This document shows, piece by piece, positions 1 through 8,249 of a DNA stretch of 43,617 bases; positions within the stretch are counted from its first letter, which is position 1, and the number at the start of each line of letters is the position of its first letter. Made by a program: the position numbers and the translations under genes. This stretch comes from Paeniroseomonas aquatica (GTDB lineage: Bacteria; Pseudomonadota; Alphaproteobacteria; Acetobacterales; Acetobacteraceae), in assembly GCF_030409335.1 (NCBI RefSeq), contig NZ_JAUFPN010000001.1, forward strand, positions 18,998 to 62,614. Reading direction: 5' to 3'. The notes under the pieces are model-generated. The model was not told where the DNA came from. It did no database searches and saw only the letters and a list, made by a program, of their open reading frames with translations.

Positions 1-95
1 TCGGCAGGCGCATCACTGTCATGGGCGGGCCGTCCGATGGCCGCAGCGCCGCAGGGCGCGAAGGGCTGAATCGGCCGGCCGCGCGGCCGGGCGCA
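1..95. other. Left-edge segment, no complete gene
   Basis: No complete gene is visible. A leftward ATG at 22-20 opens a frame that reaches the window edge after seven codons (M-T-V-M-R-L-P). It could be the start of a gene downstream of hyi in the same direction, but seven residues are too few to identify anything. A perfect GC palindrome, CCGGCCGCGCGGCCGG, lies near 75-90, just past the hyi stop. It could fold in RNA, but it has no T-run and may be only a by-product of base composition. Confidence 0.3.
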
Positions 96-872
96 TCACT
101 TGTACGGCGCGAACCAGCCGAGGCCGGCCTCGGTCTCGCCGGCGGGGCGGTACTCGCAGCCGATCCAGCCGCGGAAGCCGAGCCGGTCGATCGCCTGGAA
201 GACGAAGGGCCAGTTGACCTCGCCGGTGCCCGGCTCGTTGCGGCCGGGGTTATCGGCGACCTGCATGTGGGCGATGATCGGCAGGTGCTTCTCCACCCGC
301 TTGACGATGTCGCCCTCGGTGATCTGGCAGTGGTAGAGGTCGAATTGCAGGCCGAGCTTCTCTGGCCCGACGGCCTCGATGATGGCCGCGCCCTCGGCCA
401 TGGTGTTGAGGAAGAAGCCGGGGATGTCGCGGTGGTTGATCGGCTCGATCACCGGCTTCACGCCCAGCTTGGCGCATTCCTCGGCGGCCCAGGCGAGGTT
501 GGCGGCATAGGTCGAGAGCAGCGTGTCGCGCGGCACGCCGGCGGGGGCGAGGCCGGCCATCAGGTGCAGCCGCGGGCAGGAGAGGGCGGCGGCATAGTCG
601 AGCGCCCGCTTCACGCCCTCGCGGAATTCGGCCTGGCGGCCGGGCAGGGCGGCCTGGCCGCGCTCGCCCTTGGCCCAGTCGCCCGGCGGGGCGTTGAACA
701 GCACCTGGCTGAGGCCGTTGTCCTTGAGCCGGGCGGCGATCTCGGCCGCGGGGAAGTCATAGGGAAAGAGGAATTCCACCGCCTGGAAGCCGGAGGCGCG
801 GGCGCGCGCGAAACGGTCGAGGAAGGGAACCTCGGTGTACATCATCGAGATATTGGCGGCGAAGCGCGGCAT
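96..872 (-). CDS. hyi: Hydroxypyruvate isomerase
   Basis: This 258-residue TIM-barrel protein belongs to the hydroxypyruvate isomerase family (EC 5.3.1.22), cytosolic enzymes that interconvert hydroxypyruvate and tartronate semialdehyde in glyoxylate/glycerate metabolism. The length equals that of the Escherichia coli enzyme. Two acidic residues of the known active site are present at nearly identical positions: Glu143 in V-I-E-P-I-N-H and Glu240 in G-C-E-Y-R-P. The N-terminus M-P-R-F-A-A-N-I-S-M-M-Y is typical of the family, which supports the start at 872. The gene diverges from the AI-2E-family gene with about 105 bases between their starts. Usual partners such as glyoxylate carboligase or tartronate semialdehyde reductase are not visible here. 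A related OtnI-type four-carbon isomerase is the main alternative. Confidence 0.9.
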   Translation of the reverse strand: MPRFAANISMMYTEVPFLDRFARARASGFQAVEFLFPYDFPAAEIAARLKDNGLSQVLFNAPPGDWAKGERGQAALPGRQAEFREGVKRALDYAAALSCPRLHLMAGLAPAGVPRDTLLSTYAANLAWAAEECAKLGVKPVIEPINHRDIPGFFLNTMAEGAAIIEAVGPEKLGLQFDLYHCQITEGDIVKRVEKHLPIIAHMQVADNPGRNEPGTGEVNWPFVFQAIDRLGFRGWIGCEYRPAGETEAGLGWFAPYK

Positions 873-977
873 GGTCCCCCCGGGGCTTGGATGGAGCGCA
901 AGCTAGCCAGCGGCCGGCGCCCTGGCTACAGCAAGGCGAGGCGCGCGCCGGCCAGCCGCCGAGGATACGCAACGACG

Positions 978-2090
978 ATGACCGACCTGCCGATGCCTCC
1001 CCCGCGCCCCGCCACGCGGCCGTTCAGGCCGGAAGGCTTCAACGCTGCCCGGGTCCTCGGGCTGATCGCCGTGCTGGGCCTGGCCTTCGCCTGCCTGCTG
1101 GTGCTGCGCCCCTTCCTGTCGGCGCTGCTCTGGGCGGCGATCCTGGTCTATTCCACCTGGCCCGCCTACCGGATGCTGCGCGAGCGCGCCGGGCTCTCGG
1201 CCGGCTGGGCGGCGGGGCTGATGGTGCTGGCGGAATTCCTGCTGATCGGGCTGCCGCTGGTCTTCGCCACCCCGACCCGGCGCGAGGACATCGAGGGGCT
1301 GCGCAACGCGGTCGAGACCTTCCTCACCCAGGGCATGCCGGGCTTGGGCGACTGGCTGGGCCGGCTGCCGCTGGTCGGCGGCTATTTCCGGGACCACCTG
1401 GAAGGCGTCGACTTCGGCTTCTCCGGCATCACCGACCTGCTGAGCCCCTATGCCGGGACCCTGGCGCAGAACGCCCTGGCGGTGCTGCTGGCGGTGCTCT
1501 CGGGCCTGGCCGAGGTGCTGGTGGCGATCTTCCTCGCCTTCTTCCTCTACCGGGACGGGCCGGCGATCGCCCGCCGGGTGGAGGCGGCGCTGGAGCGGCT
1601 GGCCGGGGAGCGGACCCGCCAGCTGGTGGCGCTGACCGGGGACGTCACCCGCGGGGTGGTCTACGGGCTGCTCGGCACCGCCCTGGTGCAGGGGATCATG
1701 ACCACCTTCGGCCTGTGGATCTCCGGGGTGCCGCGGCCGGTGCTGCTCGGCGTCATCGCCGGGGTCATCTCCATCATGCCGGTCGGGGCGCCGGTGGTCT
1801 GGATTCCCGCCACCCTCTGGCTGTTCAGCCAGGACCAGACCGGCTGGGCGATCTTCCTCGGGCTCTATGGATTCTTCGGCATCAGCAGCGCCGACAATGT
1901 GATCCGGCCCTGGCTGATCTCCCGCGGCGCCGACCTGCCGCTGCTGCTGACCCTGCTGGGCGCGCTCGGCGGGGTCTTCGCCTTCGGCTTCCTCGGGCTG
2001 TTCCTCGGGCCGGTCCTGCTCGCGGTCGGCTACTCCCTGCTGAACGACTGGGCCAAGGATGAGGCGAAGCCGGGCGGAACGGCCGGCTGA
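978..2090 (+). CDS. AI-2E family (PerM/UPF0118) membrane protein
   Basis: This 370-residue integral membrane protein has the layout of the AI-2E/PerM family: two N-terminal hydrophobic segments (about residues 25-65), another near 75-95, a soluble loop rich in charged residues, and a C-terminal bundle of about four to five segments. The C-terminal part holds the family-like stretch D-N-V-I-R-P near residue 308. Family members export small molecules or ions; TqsA of E. coli is linked to AI-2, others to Na+/H+ antiport, so the substrate cannot be told from sequence. The start was placed at the ATG at 978, giving M-T-D-L-P-M-P. The same frame is open much further upstream, but that part overlaps hyi and has shadow composition. 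Confidence 0.85.
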   Translation: MTDLPMPPPRPATRPFRPEGFNAARVLGLIAVLGLAFACLLVLRPFLSALLWAAILVYSTWPAYRMLRERAGLSAGWAAGLMVLAEFLLIGLPLVFATPTRREDIEGLRNAVETFLTQGMPGLGDWLGRLPLVGGYFRDHLEGVDFGFSGITDLLSPYAGTLAQNALAVLLAVLSGLAEVLVAIFLAFFLYRDGPAIARRVEAALERLAGERTRQLVALTGDVTRGVVYGLLGTALVQGIMTTFGLWISGVPRPVLLGVIAGVISIMPVGAPVVWIPATLWLFSQDQTGWAIFLGLYGFFGISSADNVIRPWLISRGADLPLLLTLLGALGGVFAFGFLGLFLGPVLLAVGYSLLNDWAKDEAKPGGTAG

Positions 2091-2095
2091 AACCC

Positions 2096-2124
2096 TTCCA
2101 CCGCCCGGGGCCGCAGCCTATAGG
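2096..2124 (+). promoter_or_regulatory. Possible promoter of the first peptide importer operon
   Basis: A TATAGG hexamer at 2119-2124 resembles a -10 box (four of six matches) and sits about 45 bases before the start at 2168. The hexamer 17 bases upstream, TTCCAC at 2096-2101, is a poor -35 box. The placement, in a short gap between two rightward genes, is right for an operon promoter, but the match is weak. Confidence 0.3.
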
Positions 2125-2167
2125 GCGGGTTGATCCGGAAAACCGGGCTGGCGTGGGAGACAGTGGG

Positions 2168-3778
2168 ATGCGTGATCGGGCGCGGGGGCTGGCCCTCGCT
2201 TTCGCCTTGGGGATGGCCTGGGTCGCCGGTGCCGGGATGGCGCCGGGCGCGGCGCAGGCGCGGAGCGTCCGCTGGGCCGCCAGCGGCGACCCCAATACCA
2301 TGGATCCGCACAGCCAGAATGTCGGTACCGTGACGATGGTGCTGCAGCAGATCTACGACCCGCTGATCAAGCGCGAGCGCGACCTGTCGCTGGCCCCGGG
2401 CCTCGCCACCGCCTGGGTGCAGGCCGAACCGGGCCGCTGGCGCTTCACCCTGCGCGACGGGGTGAAGTTCCACGAGGGCGAGGCCTTCGGCGCCGAGGAC
2501 GTCGCCTTCTCCCTGCAGCGGGCGCTGCAGCCGACCAGCAATTTCGGCATCTACGTCGACACCATCGAGCGGGCGGTGGTCGTCGACCCGCTGACCGTCG
2601 ATATCCTCACCAAGACGCCGGACCCGATCCTGCCGAACAAGCTCGCCAGCGTCTTCATGATGTCGAAGGCCTGGGCCGAGCGGAACAATGCCGCCCGGCC
2701 GCAGAACACCCGGGCGCGGGAGGAGCTCTTCACCACCCGCAACACCAACGGCACCGGCGCCTACCGGCTGGCCAGCCGCGAGCCCGACGTCCGCACCGTG
2801 CTGGCGCGGAACGATGCCTGGTGGGGCTGGGCGGTCGAGGGCAATGCCGGCAACGTGACGGAGATCGTCTATCGCCCGATCGCCTCGGATGCGACCCGGG
2901 TGGCGGCGCTGCTCTCGGGCGAGGTCGATTTCGTGCTCGACCCGCCGCTGCAGGACCTCGGCCGGCTGCGCGCCGCGCCGGGGGTGAAGGTGCTGGAGGG
3001 GCCGGAGGTGCGCAGCATCTTCCTCGCCATGGATCTGTCGCGCGACGAGCTGCTCTATGCCGACGTGAAGGGCACCAACCCGTTCAAGGACATCCGGGTG
3101 CGCCGGGCGCTCTATCAGGCCATCGACATCCAGGCGATCCACCGCACCACCATGCGCGGCCAGAGCGTGGTGACCGGCACGCTGTTTCCCGAGCAGGTCA
3201 ATGGCTACGCGAAGGAGGAGGACGTGCGCCTGCCCTTCGATGCCGCCCGCGCCCGGGCGCTGCTGGCCGAGGCCGGCTATCCCCAGGGCTTCGCGGTGAC
3301 GCTCGACTGCCCGAACAACCGCTACATCAACGACGAGCAGATCTGTCAGAACATCGCCGCCATGTGGTCGCGCATCGGGGTGCGCACCGCGGTGAAGTCG
3401 CAGCCGCTGGCGCCCTTCTTCGCCCAGGTGCAGCGCGACGACACCAGCATCTACCTGCTCGGCTGGGGCGTGCCGACGCTCGATGCGCTCTATTCCTTCC
3501 AGTCGCTGCTGGCGACTAGGGCCGGGGCGCAAGGGGACGGCATCTGGAACTACGGCCGCTATTCCAACCCGGCGATGGATGCGTTGATCCAGCGCATGAA
3601 GGTCGAGACCGGCGAGACGCGGCAGGCGACCATCCGCGAGGCGCTGCGGCTCTACCGGGAAGACATCCCGCATATCCCGCTGCACCACCAGATGATCCCC
3701 TGGGCGATGCGGTCCAACATCACCATTCCCCACATGGCCAACAACCAGCCCTACTTCCGCTGGGCCGTGGTGAACTGA
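2168..3778 (+). CDS. Peptide ABC transporter substrate-binding protein (SBP family 5)
   Basis: This 536-residue periplasmic protein is a family 5 extracellular solute-binding protein (DppA/OppA type), which captures dipeptides, oligopeptides or related ligands and passes them to the membrane permease. The first 28 or so residues form a signal peptide with a hydrophobic core and a likely cut after A-Q-A. The mature part begins with the family pattern S-G-D-P-N-T-M-D-P-H-S, and the typical L-R-D-G-V-K-F-H-E-G follows near residue 100. The ATG at 2168 was chosen because GGGAGA at 2155-2160 stands seven bases before it; a GTG at 2153 in the same frame would put that site inside the gene. It is the first gene of a five-gene operon, with the permease gene nine bases downstream. 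The ligand cannot be predicted. Confidence 0.9.
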   Translation: MRDRARGLALAFALGMAWVAGAGMAPGAAQARSVRWAASGDPNTMDPHSQNVGTVTMVLQQIYDPLIKRERDLSLAPGLATAWVQAEPGRWRFTLRDGVKFHEGEAFGAEDVAFSLQRALQPTSNFGIYVDTIERAVVVDPLTVDILTKTPDPILPNKLASVFMMSKAWAERNNAARPQNTRAREELFTTRNTNGTGAYRLASREPDVRTVLARNDAWWGWAVEGNAGNVTEIVYRPIASDATRVAALLSGEVDFVLDPPLQDLGRLRAAPGVKVLEGPEVRSIFLAMDLSRDELLYADVKGTNPFKDIRVRRALYQAIDIQAIHRTTMRGQSVVTGTLFPEQVNGYAKEEDVRLPFDAARARALLAEAGYPQGFAVTLDCPNNRYINDEQICQNIAAMWSRIGVRTAVKSQPLAPFFAQVQRDDTSIYLLGWGVPTLDALYSFQSLLATRAGAQGDGIWNYGRYSNPAMDALIQRMKVETGETRQATIREALRLYREDIPHIPLHHQMIPWAMRSNITIPHMANNQPYFRWAVVN

Positions 3779-3787
3779 GAGGCCCCG

Positions 3788-4774
3788 TTGTTCGCCTTCA
3801 TCATCTCGCGCATCCTGCAGGCCATCCCGGTGATGGCGGCGGTGGCGCTGATCAGCTTCGCCATGTTCGCCTATGTCGGCGACCCCGTCTCGATCATGCT
3901 GGGGCAGGACTTCACCGAGGCGCAGCGCCAGGCGCTGGTCGCCAGCCTCGGCCTCGACCAGCCCTTCTTCGTGCAATTCGCCAAATTCGTGGCGAATGCG
4001 GCGCAGGGGGAATTCGGCCTGTCCTACCGTCTGTCGCGGCCGGTGGCCGAGCTGATCGCCGAGCGGGCGCCGGCGACGCTGGAGCTGGCCTTCTGCGCGG
4101 CGGTCATCGCCATGTGCGTGGGCGTGCCGATGGGGGTCTATACCGGTCTGTATCGCAACTCCTGGCTCAGCCGCTTCTTCCTGACCTTCAGCCTGGTCGG
4201 CGTCTCGCTGCCGACCTTCCTCATCGGCATCCTGCTGATCCTGGTCTTCTCGGTCTGGCTCGGCTGGCTGCCGAGCTTCGGGCGGGGCGACGTGGTCCAG
4301 CTGGGCTGGTGGAGCACCGGCTTCCTGACGGTCTCGGGCCTGAAGGCGCTGATCCTGCCCTCGATCACCCTCGGGCTGTTCCAGCTCACGCTCATCATGC
4401 GGCTGGTGCGGGCGGAGATGCTGGAGGTGCTGCGGACCGACTACATTAAATTCGCCCGCGCCCGCGGGTTGCCGAACCGCGCGGTGCATTTCGGCCATGC
4501 GCTGAAGAACACGCTGGTGCCGGTCATCACCATCGCCGGGCTGCAGCTCGGCGGCATCATCGCCTTCGCCATCGTGACGGAGACAGTGTTCCAGTGGCCG
4601 GGGATGGGGCTGCTCTTCATCCAGTCGGTCGGCGCGGCCGATATCCCTGTCATGGCGGCCTACCTCATGCTCATCGCGCTGGTCTTCGTCGTCATCAACC
4701 TGGTGGTGGACCTGCTGTACTATCTGGTGGACCCGCGGCTCCGGGTCGACCGCGCCGCGGCGAAGGGGGCCTGA
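3788..4774 (+). CDS. Peptide ABC transporter permease, DppB type
   Basis: This 328-residue inner-membrane permease is of the DppB/OppB class. It shows the N-terminal signature of the class (F-I-I-S-R-I-L-Q-A-I-P, then a transmembrane helix), six predicted membrane segments, and the cytoplasmic EAA-type loop around E-V-L-R-T-D-Y-I-K-F-A-R-A-R-G-L, which docks on the ATPases. The start is a TTG at 3788, preceded by GAGAGG at 3777-3782 overlapping the stop of the binding-protein gene. The nine-base gap shows co-transcription. It pairs with the DppC-type permease that follows at 4779. Confidence 0.92.
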   Translation: MFAFIISRILQAIPVMAAVALISFAMFAYVGDPVSIMLGQDFTEAQRQALVASLGLDQPFFVQFAKFVANAAQGEFGLSYRLSRPVAELIAERAPATLELAFCAAVIAMCVGVPMGVYTGLYRNSWLSRFFLTFSLVGVSLPTFLIGILLILVFSVWLGWLPSFGRGDVVQLGWWSTGFLTVSGLKALILPSITLGLFQLTLIMRLVRAEMLEVLRTDYIKFARARGLPNRAVHFGHALKNTLVPVITIAGLQLGGIIAFAIVTETVFQWPGMGLLFIQSVGAADIPVMAAYLMLIALVFVVINLVVDLLYYLVDPRLRVDRAAAKGA

Positions 4775-4778
4775 GCCG

Positions 4779-5702
4779 ATGGCCGCGCAATCTGGCCCCC
4801 TGGGCCGCATGCTCGACAGCGACCTCTGGTGGTCCTTCAAGCGCTCGCCCGTCACCGTCGTCTCGGCGGTGGTGGCGCTCATCTGCATCCTCGGCGCGGT
4901 GCTGGCGCCGCTGCTGGCGCCGCACGACCCCTTCGACCTGGCGACGCTGAACCTCGGGGACGCCTTCAAGCCGCCGGCCTGGAGCCAGGACGGCGACATG
5001 GCCTTCCCGCTCGGCACCGACGACCAGGGGCGGGACGTGCTCTCGGCCATCATGTACGGCGCCCGGATCTCGCTGCTGGTGGGCGTCTGCGCGGTGGTCT
5101 TCTCGACCATCGTCGGCGTCGCGGTCGGGCTGGTCGCGGGCTACGTCGGCGGCGCGGTGGACGGGCTGCTGATGCGCATCGCCGACATCCAGCTGACCTT
5201 CCCCAGCATATTGATCGCGCTGCTGGTCGATGGCGTGGTGCGCGCCGCGGTGCCGCGGGAGGTGCACGACCGGATCGCCCTCTTCGTCGTCATCTTCGCC
5301 ATCGGTATCAGCGCCTGGCCGCAATTCGCCCGCACCGTGCGCGGCTCGACCCTGGTCGAGCGCAACAAGGAATACGTGCTGGCGGCGCGCGTCATCGGCA
5401 TCAGCCAGATCCGCATCATGCTGACCCATGTGCTGCCGAACGTGCTGGGGCCGGTGCTGGTCATCGCCACGCTGAACCTCGGCTTCGCCATCCTGGCGGA
5501 GGCGACGCTCTCCTTCCTCGGCGTCGGCGTGCCGCCGACCGAGCCCTCGCTCGGCACCCTGATCAGGATCGGCAACGACTTCCTGTTCTCCGGCGAGTGG
5601 TGGATCACCATCTTCCCCGGCGTCGCGCTGATCGCCATGGTGCTGTCGGTGAACCTGCTGGGCGACTGGCTGCGCGACGCGCTGAACCCGAGGCTCCGCT
5701 GA
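4779..5702 (+). CDS. Peptide ABC transporter permease, DppC type
   Basis: This 307-residue permease is of the DppC/OppC class. The N-terminal cytoplasmic stretch (W-W-S-F-K-R-S-P) precedes the first membrane helix, and a periplasmic loop carries the class motif F-P-L-G-T-D-D-Q-G-R-D-V. The EAA-like coupling loop is at E-Y-V-L-A-A-R-V-I-G-I-S, and the C-terminus L-R-D-A-L-N-P-R-L-R is typical. The gene lies four bases after the DppB-type gene, and its stop overlaps the ATG of the next gene (TGATG), so the genes are translationally coupled. Confidence 0.93.
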   Translation: MAAQSGPLGRMLDSDLWWSFKRSPVTVVSAVVALICILGAVLAPLLAPHDPFDLATLNLGDAFKPPAWSQDGDMAFPLGTDDQGRDVLSAIMYGARISLLVGVCAVVFSTIVGVAVGLVAGYVGGAVDGLLMRIADIQLTFPSILIALLVDGVVRAAVPREVHDRIALFVVIFAIGISAWPQFARTVRGSTLVERNKEYVLAARVIGISQIRIMLTHVLPNVLGPVLVIATLNLGFAILAEATLSFLGVGVPPTEPSLGTLIRIGNDFLFSGEWWITIFPGVALIAMVLSVNLLGDWLRDALNPRLR

Positions 5703-6703
5703 TGGCCCCCATCCTCGAGGTCCGCAACCTCCGCGTCGAATTCCCGACCCGGCGCGGCACCCTGGTCGCGCTCGACGACGTCTCCTTCGACATCGCGCCG
5801 GGCGAGGTGCTGGGCGTGGTGGGCGAATCCGGCGCCGGCAAGTCGATGACCGGCGCCGCCATCATCGGCCTGCTGGAGCCGCCCGGGCGGATCGCCTCCG
5901 GGCAGGTCTTGCTGGCCGGGAAGCGGATCGACAACCTCGGCTACGAGCAGATGCGGCGCATCCGCGGGCGGGAGATCGGCGCCATCTTCCAGGACCCGCT
6001 GACCACGCTGAACCCGCTCTACACCGTCGGCCGGCAGCTGGTGGAGACCATCCAGACCCACCTCGGACTGAACGACGCCGAGGCGCGGCGCCGCGCCATC
6101 GGCTGGCTCGAGATGGTGGGCATCCCCGCCGCCTCGCAGCGCGTCGACAGCTACCCGCACGAGTTCTCCGGCGGCATGCGCCAGCGGGTGGTGATCGCCC
6201 TGGCGCTCTGCGCCGAGCCGAAGCTGATCGTGGCGGACGAGCCGACCACGGCGCTCGACGTCTCGATCCAGGCGCAGGTGATCGCGCTGCTGAAGGGGCT
6301 GGCGCGGGACAAGGGCACCGCGATGATGCTGGTCACCCACGACATGGGGGTGATCGCCGAGACCGCCGACCGGGTCGCGGTGATGTACGCCGGCCGCATC
6401 GCCGAGATCGGCCCGGTGCGGGAGGTGGTGAAGCACCCGAAGCACCCCTATTCGGTCGGGCTCATGGCCTCCATCCCGCCGCTCGACCGGCGGGTCGAGC
6501 ACCTGGCGCAGATCGACGGCGCCATGCCGCGGCTCTCGGCCATCCCGCCGGGCTGCGCCTTCAACCCGCGCTGCCCCGAGGTCTTCGGCCGCTGCAGGGT
6601 GGAGCGACCGGACCTGCTGGATGCCGGGGCGACGCGGGCCGCCTGCTGGCTCTATGACCCCGCTTCGGAAAAGCGGGCACCGGAGGCGATGCGCCATGGT
6701 TGA
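5702..6703 (+). CDS. Peptide ABC transporter ATPase, DppD type
   Basis: This 333-residue cytoplasmic ATPase is the DppD/OppD-type subunit. Visible motifs are Walker A G-E-S-G-A-G-K-S (41-48), Q-loop Gln97, signature F-S-G-G-M-R-Q-R (155-162), Walker B L-I-V-A-D-E-P (175-181) and switch His213. The C-terminal oligopeptide/dipeptide domain carries cysteines 285, 291, 298 and 315, the spacing known in this family and linked to an iron-sulfur site in E. coli DppD/DppF. The ATG at 5702 overlaps the previous stop by one base, which fixes the start and shows coupling. Its partner is the DppF-type ATPase at 6696. Confidence 0.93.
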   Translation: MAPILEVRNLRVEFPTRRGTLVALDDVSFDIAPGEVLGVVGESGAGKSMTGAAIIGLLEPPGRIASGQVLLAGKRIDNLGYEQMRRIRGREIGAIFQDPLTTLNPLYTVGRQLVETIQTHLGLNDAEARRRAIGWLEMVGIPAASQRVDSYPHEFSGGMRQRVVIALALCAEPKLIVADEPTTALDVSIQAQVIALLKGLARDKGTAMMLVTHDMGVIAETADRVAVMYAGRIAEIGPVREVVKHPKHPYSVGLMASIPPLDRRVEHLAQIDGAMPRLSAIPPGCAFNPRCPEVFGRCRVERPDLLDAGATRAACWLYDPASEKRAPEAMRHG

Positions 6704-7751
6704 GACCACGCCGATGTTCGAGGCCGACGACCTCGCGCGCTACTTCGACGTCTCCCGCCCCTGGCTGCAACGGGTGCTGGCCGGCGAGGGGCGGCGCACC
6801 CTGAAGGCGGTCGACGGCGTTTCCTTCCGGATCCCGAAGGGCACCACCCTCTCGCTGGTCGGCGAAAGCGGCTGCGGCAAGTCGACCGTGGCGCGGCTGG
6901 TGGTCGGGCTCTACCGCCCGACCCGCGGCCGGGTGCTGTTCGACGGCATCGACCTGGAGCAGGCCCGCGCCATGGCCGACCAGCGCCGGCGCATGCAGAT
7001 GATCTTCCAGGATCCCTATGCCTCGCTCAACCCGCGCTGGCGGGTGCGCGACATCATCGCCGAGCCGATCCGCGCCTTCGGCCTGATCGAGGGCGGCGCG
7101 GCGCAGCAGAGGCGGGTCGGCGAGCTGCTGAGCCAGGTGGGGCTATCCCCGCTGGATGGCGAGAAATTCCCGCATGAGTTCAGCGGCGGCCAGCGCCAGC
7201 GCATCTCGATCGCCCGCGCCCTGTCCTCCAACCCGGAATTCTTGGTCTGCGACGAGCCGACGAGCGCGCTCGACGTCTCGGTGCAGGCGCAGATCCTGAA
7301 CCTGATGAAGGACCTGCAGCGCCGGCTGGGGCTGACCTACCTCTTCATCAGCCACAACCTGGCGGTGGTGCGGCAGATCAGCGACCGCATCGGCGTGATG
7401 TACCTCGGCCGGCTGGTCGAGCTGGCGCCGGCCGAGACGCTGTTCGAGGCGCCGCGGCATCCCTATACGCGGGCGCTGATGGAGGCGATCCCCGACCTCG
7501 ACATGACCGGGCGGCAGCGCATCCCGGTCGGCGGCGAGGTGCCGAGCCCGATCAGCCCGCCCTCCGGCTGCCCCTTCCACCCGCGCTGCCCGCTGGCCAA
7601 CGACCGCTGCAAGGCCGAGCGGCCAGCACTGATCCCGGCACGCGGCACGCCCGAGACCGTGGTCGCCTGCCACGCGGTGGAGGAAGGCCGCGACGGGGCG
7701 GCCTTCGTCACGATGAATCAGCGGATGGGCACGACTGCCACGGCGTTGTAG
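6696..7751 (+). CDS. Peptide ABC transporter ATPase, DppF type
   Basis: This 351-residue ATPase is the DppF/OppF-type partner. Motifs are Walker A G-E-S-G-C-G-K-S (56-63), signature F-S-G-G-Q-R-Q-R (162-169), Walker B F-L-V-C-D-E-P (182-188) and switch His220 in the variant S-H-N. The C-terminal cysteine set is Cys292, 298, 305 and 325. The ATG at 6696 follows GGAGG at 6682-6686 and overlaps the end of the DppD-type gene by eight bases. The last codons overlap the 3' end of the leftward creA gene by 34 bases. This gene completes the first importer operon. Confidence 0.92.
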   Translation: MVETTPMFEADDLARYFDVSRPWLQRVLAGEGRRTLKAVDGVSFRIPKGTTLSLVGESGCGKSTVARLVVGLYRPTRGRVLFDGIDLEQARAMADQRRRMQMIFQDPYASLNPRWRVRDIIAEPIRAFGLIEGGAAQQRRVGELLSQVGLSPLDGEKFPHEFSGGQRQRISIARALSSNPEFLVCDEPTSALDVSVQAQILNLMKDLQRRLGLTYLFISHNLAVVRQISDRIGVMYLGRLVELAPAETLFEAPRHPYTRALMEAIPDLDMTGRQRIPVGGEVPSPISPPSGCPFHPRCPLANDRCKAERPALIPARGTPETVVACHAVEEGRDGAAFVTMNQRMGTTATAL

Positions 7752-8197
7752 GGCGAGCCATCCACCAGCTTGGTGCTCCAGGCCATGTAGACGACCACGC
7801 CGCGTTCCTCGTCGAGGAAGCGGACCACGCGGGTCTCCTTGAAGAACAGGCTGGTGTTGCTTTCGTAAACGTTCTCGCCGCGCTCGCCGCGATTGGCGCC
7901 GGGCGCGACCTGGACCGGGCCGGTGACGGAGCAGGACAGCCCGAAGCGCGCCGGGTCCTCGGCCAGGCCCACCATGCCGGAGACGCCGCCGGTGCGGGCC
8001 TGGCTGATGTAGCAGGAGACGCCCTTCACCTCCGGGTCGTCGAAGCGCTCGATCACCACGCGGTGGCTGCGGGTCAGGCCGAGGTTGGTCAGCGCCGTGT
8101 TGACGTGGCCGATCTCCTTGGTCTCCTGCGCCTGGGCGGCGGTGAGGGCGGGGATCGCGGCCAGCAGGCCGGCGGCGAACAGGGCAGGGATGCGCAT
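7718..8197 (-). CDS. creA: CreA family protein
   Basis: This 159-residue protein matches the CreA family, small exported proteins of unknown molecular role. A signal peptide occupies residues 1 to about 22 (hydrophobic stretch ending T-A-A-Q-A-Q). The mature protein starts E-T-K-E-I-G-H-V-N-T and holds the family features D-P-x-V-K-G-V-S-C-Y-I-S and F-K-E-T-R-V-V-R-F-L-D. Two cysteines (in V-S-C-Y and L-S-C-S) could form a disulfide. The start at 8197 is supported by an AGGAG site just upstream on this strand; a longer frame exists but runs into the neighbouring gene. It ends inside the 3' end of the convergent ATPase gene. Confidence 0.88.
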   Translation of the reverse strand: MRIPALFAAGLLAAIPALTAAQAQETKEIGHVNTALTNLGLTRSHRVVIERFDDPEVKGVSCYISQARTGGVSGMVGLAEDPARFGLSCSVTGPVQVAPGANRGERGENVYESNTSLFFKETRVVRFLDEERGVVVYMAWSTKLVDGSPYNAVAVVPIR

Positions 8198-8249
8198 CGG
8201 GTCGACTCCTCGGATTCGTGCAGCAGGACGCGGCAGCGTCCGATTGGTT

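Noticed and set aside
21-977. N-terminal extension of the AI-2E-family frame back to base 21
   Set aside because: The extension is antisense to hyi and has shadow composition; family proteins begin shortly before the first membrane helix, as with the ATG at 978.
2030-5110. Leftward open frame of more than 1000 codons opposite the first importer operon
   Set aside because: It is rich in Asp-His-Arg-Gly strings with no family likeness and lies exactly opposite three clear transporter genes; this is the usual shadow of high-GC coding sequence.
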